This document shows, piece after piece, positions 6,966 to 13,316 of a stretch of DNA of 21,196 nt. A model generated the notes under the pieces. That model made no database searches, had not been told where the DNA came from, and saw only the letters and a program-made list of their open reading frames with translations. This DNA comes from Purshia tridentata. Taxonomy: Eukaryota; Streptophyta; Magnoliopsida; Rosales; Rosaceae. The DNA lies in contig QANT01008645.1 in NCBI GenBank assembly GCA_003254885.1, positions 1 through 21,196 on the forward strand, written 5' to 3'. Numbering within the stretch: the stretch's first letter is position 1; the number at the start of each line of letters is the position of its first letter. A program made the position numbers and the translations under genes.

Positions 6966-9608
6966 ATGTGTCAAGCAGGATGAAAATGGAGAGAGAGAGA
7001 TGTTTACTGTGAGAGAGTGGGAAAGAGAGGGAGGGGAGTTTGGGAAAGTGGAGACATCTGCTGGTGATAGCGCCACGCTGACAGCGGCAGCAGGGAGGAG
7101 GTGCAAATATGACCAGGCCCTTTCACATTTTTGTGTTTTTTCAATTATTTAAAAAAAAATATAATTAAAAGGATTAAAAATAGAACTTTGGGAAAAACAG
7201 TAGTTAGGTGGATATATTGAACAAATTGAGGGTATCGATCAATAGACTTTTCTTTACTCCTCAATTGAGAAATTTTGAAAACTAATCACTTTTTTATTTA
7301 AATAAAAGAGATTTTGCCTTATTTATTCATTTATTAGAATTTGTAAAATTTAACCTTCGAGTAACGTTGGAGCACCCATAGAGTAATGCTCGTACCGCAT
7401 TTGAGTTGTTCTTGAACCTTGTCGACTAAGGTTGGAGGGTTAATTGAGCACCACTTTGAGATAAGCTCGAGCACTACTCAAAAGTTATATATTTTAAATT
7501 TTAAAAATGTTTCTAATGTATTTAAATTGTAATAATTTATAAAAATTTGGATTAGATTTTCTATTTAAACTTGTTCTTCAAATTTGCCTTCCTAACTCTT
7601 TTCAGGAAAAGAAGTGAAGCAATATTTGCAAACTCCGGATCTGATTTCTTTGGGAGTAGAAAGTTTGCGCGAGCCATTGGAGGTTGCAGACTCTTACTCT
7701 GCTGCCACCATAGACAAAGACCTTATTTTATGTCGGGGTTCTGATCTGAATGTAGAGCAGGTACATAAGCGTACCAGCACACCAGAAGAGGATTCTAATT
7801 TGGAAGAAAAGGCCGAGAATAGAGTACATTTGGAAGGGTTATTTCTGTATTGTTCCCTCTTTCCATCAGGTTATGAATTTAGAAAAGAGGAGTTGGTTCA
7901 ATTATGGATAGCTGAAGGCTTCTTTGGAGAGAACCAAAGTGAGAGAATGGAGGACATTGGAAGTGAATATTTCAATTCCTTGGTGGTTGAAGGCTTTCTT
8001 GTGCTCTCTAGATCTGATTTCAGAGTGGATTTTGACTCGACATTCTCGGTCCCCATGGATAACCCCAGAAACTTCTTGTACAAAGTAAACCCTATCAAGC
8101 TTTCCGTTTTGGAAAACTCAATTTCTCAGGGTACTTATTTCAGATCTGTTGATGGTAAGTTAGATGGAACCTCTGAAATGACACAACATTTGTCTTTGGT
8201 TTGTGAGGACATTGATGAAATGACTTTTGGGGTTCTTAAAAAATTTAAGGATCTGCACACATTGCTTGTGTTCTCTGGTTGTGGGTCTTCCATAAAACAT
8301 ATTCCTCGTAATTTGTTTTTGAGCTTGAAGTTCTTGAGAACATTGAATCTGAGTCGAACTTCCATTTCTGAATTGCCAAGTTCCATCCGAAATGTCAAAA
8401 CACTGCGGTATGTTGATGTCTCCAATACACTCATTACAAGGTTGCCTGAATCAATGGATTCTCTTCACAATCTACAGACCATCAAACTCAGAGGTTGTAC
8501 AAACTTTGTTCAGTTACCAAAGGGCATGTATAAGCTAACCAATCTACGACATATCGATCTTGATATCAATCGACAATTGGATTCCATGCCTGCACACATG
8601 GGGAACTTGACTAAGCTTCAAACTTTGTCAGCATATCTTGTTGGTAAAGGTCACGGGTGTCATATCGGAGAGTTAAAGAATTTGAATGATCTGGGAGGAG
8701 CACTTCGCATTTCAAGGCTTGAAAATGTTTTGTATAAGGAAGAGGCTGAAGAAGCTTGTTTGATTGACAAGAAATTCCTCCATAGGTTAGATCTTCGATG
8801 GAGTAATCTATTATTGGCTGAGGATACAGAAGAGCAAGAGAAAATCCTTGAATGTCTTGAACCCCATTCTGGCCTGAAAGAGTTACAAATTCAAAACTAC
8901 GGTGGGTTAATGCTTCCATCTTGGATTAGCAAACCAACTTTTGTTGACCTTGTTATTCTTACCCTCTACAGATGCAAAAATTGTATGCTTCTGCCATCCA
9001 TAGGGCAATTACCAGCACTTAAATTTCTTTCTATCATAGAGATGAATGAGGTGGAAGAAATCAACGGCGAATTTTTCAGAAACCCAGTTGATTATCAAGC
9101 ATCCCCTGCATTTCCAAAACTTGAGAGACTAGAAGTTGACATCATGCTCAATTTGAAAGAGTGGAAGTATTTACAAATTTGTGACTTACCCTCCCTACTT
9201 CAACTCACTGTCAACCGTTGCCCAGAACTTGTCACTCTTCCACCACTTTCACGTCTCCAATCTCTCAAGCATTTGGAATTTCGTTGCTGTCCGAAGCTTA
9301 TGTCCTTGCCTCGTGATGGACTACCAATTTCACTTGAGTCTTTCATAATTATAGATTGCCCTGTACTGAAAGAACAGTGCCACGAGGAGAAAGCTGAAGA
9401 TTGGATCAAAATATGTGATGTGCCTAACATCTGGTTTGATCATGAACATGTAAGTCAAAAACAAAGTCCGATATCAGAGGTGCCACCGACGAGCCATATG
9501 TCGTCCCTTGAACCAGAAGAGAATAAGAAACTATCCACAGGACCGGTTCTACTTAGGGGCCCAGATTTTTTATCCAGCTTGGTACCCTTTTTAGTATCAG
9601 ATTTTTAA
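2890..9608 (+). CDS. Chimeric NLR: TIR + TNL-type NB-ARC + linker + CNL-type winged helix and LRR (five exons)
   Basis: Proposed exons are 2890-3410, 3776-4877, 5750-5836, 5932-6139 and 7606-9608, giving about 1306 residues with compatible phases and no internal stop. Order: Ser-rich start (residues 1-22), TIR (about 23-165), TNL NB-ARC (about 190-520), unrecognised linker (542 to about 710), a second winged helix of CNL type (about 715-800), and CNL/RGA-type LRRs (about 837-1232). NLRs are intracellular receptors that bind pathogen effectors. TIR domains signal through NAD+ hydrolysis, and NB-ARC is an ADP/ATP switch. Here the kinase-2 motif ends in DDID (TNL type), while the C-terminal half has LFLYCSLFP and LVQLWIAEGFF, hallmarks of CNLs. 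No TNL-type LRR and no CNL P-loop lies between the halves. Alternatives are a TIR-NBS gene next to an orphan CNL 3' end, or an assembly join. Confidence 0.6.
3411..3775 (+). other. Intron 1 (phase 2)
   Basis: Donor GTAATT at 3411, acceptor TTTTCCAG ending at 3775, 365 bp, AT-rich. Its position between TIR and NB-ARC is the conserved first intron position of plant TNL genes. Nothing else is seen in it. Confidence 0.85.
3776..4877 (+). CDS. Exon 2: TNL-type NB-ARC
   Basis: Residues 174-541. P-loop GMGGIGKTT (230-238), kinase-2 RRVLVIIDDID with the final Asp typical of TNLs, RNBS-B GSRIIMTTRD, GLPLALVVLG, then the TNL winged helix with FLEISCSFIG. The MHD motif is intact in MMHDLVRDMGREIA (MHD at 500-502). 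The exon closes at LMTDKP and a strong GTAAGT donor at 4878. This is where TNLs normally splice to their LRR exons, so the TNL half is cut at a natural intron and not in mid-domain. All residues needed for nucleotide binding are present and there is no stop or frameshift, so the half-gene looks functional. Confidence 0.9.
4878..5749 (+). other. Intron 2, or 3' flank of a TIR-NBS transcript
   Basis: 872 bp, AT-rich, donor GTAAGT and acceptor TTTCTTTACAG. If it is not spliced, the NB-ARC frame ends at a TGA at 4932-4934 after about 19 extra residues, giving a TIR-NBS protein of roughly 560 residues. I find no TNL LRR coding sequence on either strand here. This is the interval in which the TNL LRR would be expected, and it is missing. 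Confidence 0.5.
5750..5836 (+). CDS. Exon 3 (linker), 29 codons
   Basis: Preceded by the pyrimidine-rich acceptor TTTTTCTTTACAG and ended by ATG|GTAAGA. It encodes a Lys/Arg-rich helix-like segment (residues 542-570) reading KRGLIKSVRDIKQF, then SRLVKEVKKPITEF. Both ends are phase 0, matching exon 2 and exon 4. I do not recognise the family. The support is splice signals and phase only, so it is less certain than exons 1, 2 and 5. Confidence 0.5.
5932..6139 (+). CDS. Exon 4 (linker), about 69 codons
   Basis: The acceptor TTTCTCTTAG ends at 5931; the donor is CAAG|GTATGA at 6140 (phase 1). The 95-bp intron before it is short but plausible. It encodes residues 571-639, a polar stretch rich in Ser, Glu and Asn (for example ISSSLYSEEPFAEHEYELL) ending in a basic RTQKKRQ. 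It is probably a disordered linker, and no known domain is recognised. Its phase-1 end joins exactly to exon 5, giving GKEVKQYL. Confidence 0.5.
6140..7605 (+). other. Intron 4, with a CT/GA microsatellite hairpin
   Basis: 1466 bp, GTATGA to CTCTTTTCAG, mostly AT-rich. It contains a more GC-rich island (about 6856-7103) with a (CT)n run and purine-rich sequence downstream, bounded by inverted matches. No NB-ARC or other NLR coding sequence is seen in it on either strand, so the missing 5' half of the CNL is not hidden here. Confidence 0.5.
6856..7103. repeat. Possible inverted-repeat insertion with (CT)n/(GA)n core
   Basis: The left end reads CACCTCCTTCCCGCCTG (6856-6872) and the right end CAGCAGGGAGGAGGTG (7088-7103). 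These are imperfect reverse complements of about 16 bp. Inside are a (CT)n run of roughly 45 bp (about 6917-6962) and then GA-rich sequence to about 7035, so the two halves could pair. Base composition differs sharply from the AT-rich intron around it. It may be an insertion, or simply slippage-grown microsatellite. No target duplication was found. Confidence 0.35.
7606..9608 (+). CDS. Exon 5: CNL-type winged helix and LRR domain
   Basis: 667 codons without a stop. After about 75 polar residues come LFLYCSLFPSGYEFRKEELV and LWIAEGFF, the RNBS-D/winged-helix block of CNLs, then EDIGSEYFNSLVVEGFL. The place where CNLs have MHD reads YKVNP (residues 798-802), so the switch motif is lost. LRRs follow: LRTLNLSRTSISELPSSI, LRYVDVSNTLITRLPESM, LRHIDLDINRQLDSMP, HIGELKNLNDLGGALRIS, LPSIGQLPALKFLSI and SLKHLEFRCCPKLMSLP. 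This order is typical of RGA-like CNLs and resembles the pseudogene at 13317. The frame continues past a strong donor-like CAT|GTAAGT at 9450 and finishes inside an inverted-repeat element. The last ~17 residues (from about 1290) are transposon-derived; the last ~52 may be intronic read-through. Confidence 0.85.
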
Positions 9609-9735
9609 TCACAGCCATCTCTCTCCCACCTCTTCCCTTTTCTTTCTCGCTCTAGCTCTTTAATTATTAAGATTGAAGTCTTAGTACTAAAACAGGTACC
9701 AAGTTGGATGAGAAATCTACTTTCTTAGGAGGCCC
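9556..9735. mobile_element. Small inverted-repeat (MITE-like) element overlapping the chimera's stop codon
   Basis: The sequence around ATCCAGCTTGGTACC (about 9571-9585) recurs inverted as GGTACCAAGTTGGAT (9695-9709). Pairing extends on both sides: TTTTTAGTA pairs with TACTAAAA, and AGATTT pairs with AAATCT. GGGGCCC near 9556 and GGCCC near 9730 mark the outer ends. Arms of about 50 bp surround a CT-rich centre. The pattern is that of a non-autonomous fold-back element of about 180 bp. The ends are approximate and no target duplication was confirmed. The chimera's TAA (9606-9608) lies in the left arm. Confidence 0.55.
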
Positions 9736-10506
9736 TTCTGCAAGATTAAAAAATGGTGGCCCACCTTTATTCTGTAGAATTGTGTTATACCTTGTTCAAG
9801 GCAAAAAACGGAGCCAAGCGAGATGTTTGATCCTTACTTGTCGTACAATCAATTGAAAGGAAGTTAGAGTTCATGATGCAAATTAGTAAAATAACTCTAG
9901 CACAAATCATTCTACAAATCGGCCATTTTGGCTCTACAGTTGTAAGCCCGCAATCAATTTAAAGATTGCAGTTTTCTTTCCAAGAATTCTCAGCCAAGTT
10001 CAACTGTGATTTTTTAGGGTAACATCCGTCAAAAAAATTTACCACTTCTAGAATAACTAAAACAATTACAATGCGACTTCAATTGAAAGAATTAAAAAAC
10101 ACACTCAAAAGTTGTTGCGAGTGAAAATTCTAAATTACTCATAACAGATTTGGTGTTTAGTAACAAAAAAAAAAATTGTTGTGACTCACTATTTGTAATT
10201 ACTTACTGTAGTTTTAAAATTTGGTCTTACCCAATATATCCTTAGTTTTTAACAAAATGCCTTTTTTTTAACAAACAAATAACTCAAAAGACTTTTTAGT
10301 ATTATTTATATTTTAGTAATTATAAACAAGAGCTTTTTTTTTTATAAGCACATTTGAACAATTACACTGTTCATAAAGACCAAACACAGAAGCCAACTAC
10401 TTTGTCGGCTCACTTTTTAAATTGATCAAAAACATAAAAAGAAAAGCCATTAAAAAAAAACAACATTGCAATCGATTTTTCTATGATAGCCTATGTTGCA
10501 ATTTTA
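9736..10506. other. Gene-free AT-rich interval
   Basis: No open frame of interest, RNA gene or clear repeat is seen. There are short A and T homopolymers and scattered AT-rich sequence. It is the 3' flank of the chimeric NLR. Confidence 0.5.
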
Positions 10507-10735
10507 TATTCCTTTTATTATTTTATTAATAAATTCTTACAACTCTCATTTCATGTTTCTTTCATTATTTTATTAATAAATTCTTTTAGCTTCTATTTCA
10601 TATTCCTTTCATTATTTTATTAATAAATTCTTACAACTCCCATTTCATGTTCCTTTCATTATTTTATTAATAAATTTTTACAACTTACTACATATTCCAC
10701 TATGCATTTTCATGTGCATTTCATTATTTTATTAT
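10507..10735. repeat. 47-bp minisatellite, about 4-5 units
   Basis: Each unit contains TTTCATTATTTTATTAATAA followed by ATTCTTACAACTCCCATTTC or a close variant. Successive units start near 10509, 10556, 10603 and 10650, a 47-bp period. The last unit (from about 10690) is degenerate. AT-rich and non-coding. Confidence 0.75.
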
Positions 10736-10859
10736 TGAACTATTATAACTTGTCTGTTGTTTGCTTTTAGGTTATTGAACTAAATTTATACTAAAAAAAT
10801 CACATCCAAAATTATACAGTGAAAAAAAAAAAAATCAAATTGCCACTTACATACAATGG

Positions 10860-11330
10860 CAGTAACATTTTATTACAAGCAGTAACAACCATAGCTTAAC
10901 TTATATATTGTTACCGACAACCACAGCACTACTTACATTGTTATTGAAAACCATAGCCCTTTATATATTGTTATTAACAAGTAATAACAATCATAGCTCC
11001 ATTTATATATTGTTACTACTTGCCATTAACAATCATAACCTCATTTATATATTATTACTGACAAGTAGTAACAATCTCAGTTACATATTGTTACTACTAG
11101 TTAGTAATAATTATAGCTTCACTTATATGCTGTTACTACTTATAAGTAACAATTATTGGCTCTACTTATATATTGTTACTGACAAATAGTAACAACCATA
11201 GCCGCACTTAAATATTGTTATCAATTATAGCCCTACTTACATATTATTACTAATAAGCAATACCAACTATAACCCCACTTATATATTGATACTGAAAAGC
11301 AATAACAATTATAGCCCTACTTATATATTG
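10860..11330. repeat. About 42-bp minisatellite with a palindrome in each unit, about 12 units
   Basis: Repeated blocks follow the pattern ATATTGTTACTGACAAGTAG, then TAACAATCATAGC, then CCACTTAT. About twelve units are seen; most are 40-43 bp, and several shortened ones are 29-36 bp. Many units contain TTGTTACT facing AGTAACAA, so each can form a short hairpin. Some units have lost one arm. A 93-codon open frame across the array is a repeat translation (LLLLTSNNN pattern), not a gene. Confidence 0.8.
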
Positions 11331-12228
11331 GCTATAAAATAATAAATATGACAAATTCTACAAACATAACTAAGATGCATAGGCGTTGGTTCTTTAATCA
11401 GGTGAACCTAACTATAAACTTGAGAAAAATCATGTAATTATTCAACAGTTCATATATGTATGCGAAGAAAAAGCTTGAACTTTTGTTAAATTAATTTACA
11501 GTAGCTAGCAGGTAGCTCATATATTAATATGGCTCATCATACATCATATTTAGTTCTACGCAAAGATAGAGCACATATATGCACATAAGATTGCAAGAAG
11601 CAATATTTTCTAATAAATCAAGATTAATTGGTAGCCATGCATTTACAATTCATATAGCTACCAAAATCAATTCACATACAATAGTACTTGTGAGCTTTTC
11701 TGTTAGGTGAGGAGATGCTACCAGCAGCTAGCTAGCTAGAAAAACGGTCAAGAGTATGATTTTTTGTTTTATTATTTAACTCTACAGTAACTTGCCATAT
11801 TCCAGAGCATGCCAATCGTCTAAAGTTTAATATCACAGATCTTCTAATCAAACTATATTTCTCTGCAAATGCGCATGATTTTCAAAAGCCCAGTGGTGGT
11901 CGCGGTGAACTCAAACCAGAGAGAACCACCAACCAAATTAGCAAATAAAAAAATTGATTAATCATACCCACCTATTAGACCCACCAATAAACAAATAAAC
12001 CTATGTAACCAAACAAATAAACTACAGATCACCATTCTGTTGGCTCTATTTCTTAACAAATTGATTAATCAAATCCATAGATCTACAAATAAACAAATAA
12101 ACCCATGTTTGTGGCTTCTAATCAAATCCCATTTTAGCATAGATCTGTTAAAGAAATCGAATCTCAATCTCACAAAAAATCCACAAATCAAGCTCTAATC
12201 CACAAATTAATATAATCGAGAAAGAAAA
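11331..12228. other. Gene-free interval with a diverged direct repeat
   Basis: There is no coding signal. A direct repeat of about 50 bp occurs at 11951-12004 and again at 12058-12106, sharing AAATTGATTAATCA and AATAAACAAATAAACC. It is separated by about 107 bp and suggests an old tandem duplication. The run CAGCTAGCTAGCTAG near 11728-11740 is a short GCTA repeat. Confidence 0.5.
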
Positions 12229-12360
12229 AAAAAAATTCAAGAGAGAAGTTGAGAGAAAGAGAGATTAGAGAGAAATCATAAAGAGAGGTCAGAGAGAGAA
12301 AGAGAGAATGGAGAAAGGGGAGATAAAGACCAACATCAAAGAGACAACAAAGAGGGAAAA
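12229..12360. repeat. Purine-rich (GA) tract
   Basis: The plus strand is almost all G and A, with many GAGAGA runs (for example GTCAGAGAGAGAAAGAGAG). Open frames on the opposite strand (Phe/Ser/Leu-rich) are compositional. GA tracts near plant genes can bind BPC/GAGA-type factors. Here the tract is about 960 bp upstream of the CNL start, so a regulatory role is only a guess. Confidence 0.5.
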
Positions 12361-13316
12361 AAATGAGGTGAAGGGCAAAATTGCTATTTTGAAAACTAAT
12401 TAAACTAATAGGAAATAGAAGTTGGCTGGGTAGAATAAAAATAAGATCTAAAATACAACACTTAGACAGATTGGAAAGCCCAATAAAAAAGTGGACTTTA
12501 AAGGACATAAAAAGCTCAAAATGGAATTATTAGTAATTATCTCTATAAACAATGAGGGCAGTTTTACATTATAATGCAATTCCAATTAAAAGAATTAAAA
12601 CACACACCCTATGTCAATCAAACAATTCAATAATCAAACATATAAACCATTAAGTCTATTTGATAATTGAACTTATTCACAAATTGTAATTGAAAATAAA
12701 ATTATAAAACTGAAACTATCAAAATTCATGAAAAACATAAAATATGTTGAAATCAACAAACACTCAAAACAATAAAATCTAAATTAAATCTCATAATTCA
12801 AAATTGAAGCAAAAACGACAAATAATGCACAAACTAAACAACTTAAAAAAAGAAAGAAAAGCAACATATAGATCTAAGAAAGTCTCCAATTAAAATTTTA
12901 AAGCATGCAGAGCGCGCAGCATTGGAGATCTCAAGCTCACAAGCTCAAAATCGAAAATCGCCTTCAATAAATTCAACAATCCGAATCTACAAACAAATTC
13001 AAGACTGCAAGCTCGACGATCTCAAGCTTGCGATCACAAATTCCCAAATGCCCAGCTTCAGCTTCAATCGGATTTTCATAATGAAAATTTTGAAAAGGGC
13101 AAATGAGAACACGAAAACGAAATAAGATAACAAAAAAAAGTCAAATCAGAACAAAATGGGGAGCCCTAATATTAATTGGGAGTTGGTATTATTGGTAATA
13201 GTTTACTAATAATATTAGACAAAGACTTAAAGTTGAGTGGACAAAGAAAGACCAAGACATCAAAGACCCAAGACATCAAAGACCAAAGCTTGCTCCTTCT
13301 TTTCTTGCTAATAGTA
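12361..13316 (+). promoter_or_regulatory. Upstream flank of the CNL pseudogene
   Basis: AT-rich to about 12900, then more balanced sequence to the start codon. A 16-bp unit, AAGACATCAAAGACCC with variants, is repeated about 2.5 times at 13249-13286, just before the ATG. The frame is open upstream of 13317 back to 13176, but that part has no similarity to the coiled-coil domain and is better read as 5' UTR. No TATA box can be assigned with confidence. Confidence 0.3.

Noticed and set aside
10908..11189. 93-codon open frame
   Set aside because: It is a direct translation of the minisatellite, with repeated LLLLTSNN blocks.
10860..11330. CRISPR-like array
   Set aside because: Units are adjacent and degenerate with no unique spacers, and the genome is a plant; it is a minisatellite.
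12188..12508. 106-codon minus-strand frame with hydrophobic runs
   Set aside because: It arises from the GA-rich tract read on the opposite strand; no gene features.
12922..13125. 67-codon plus-strand frame upstream of the CNL
   Set aside because: No similarity to a known protein, low-complexity ending; more likely 5' flank.
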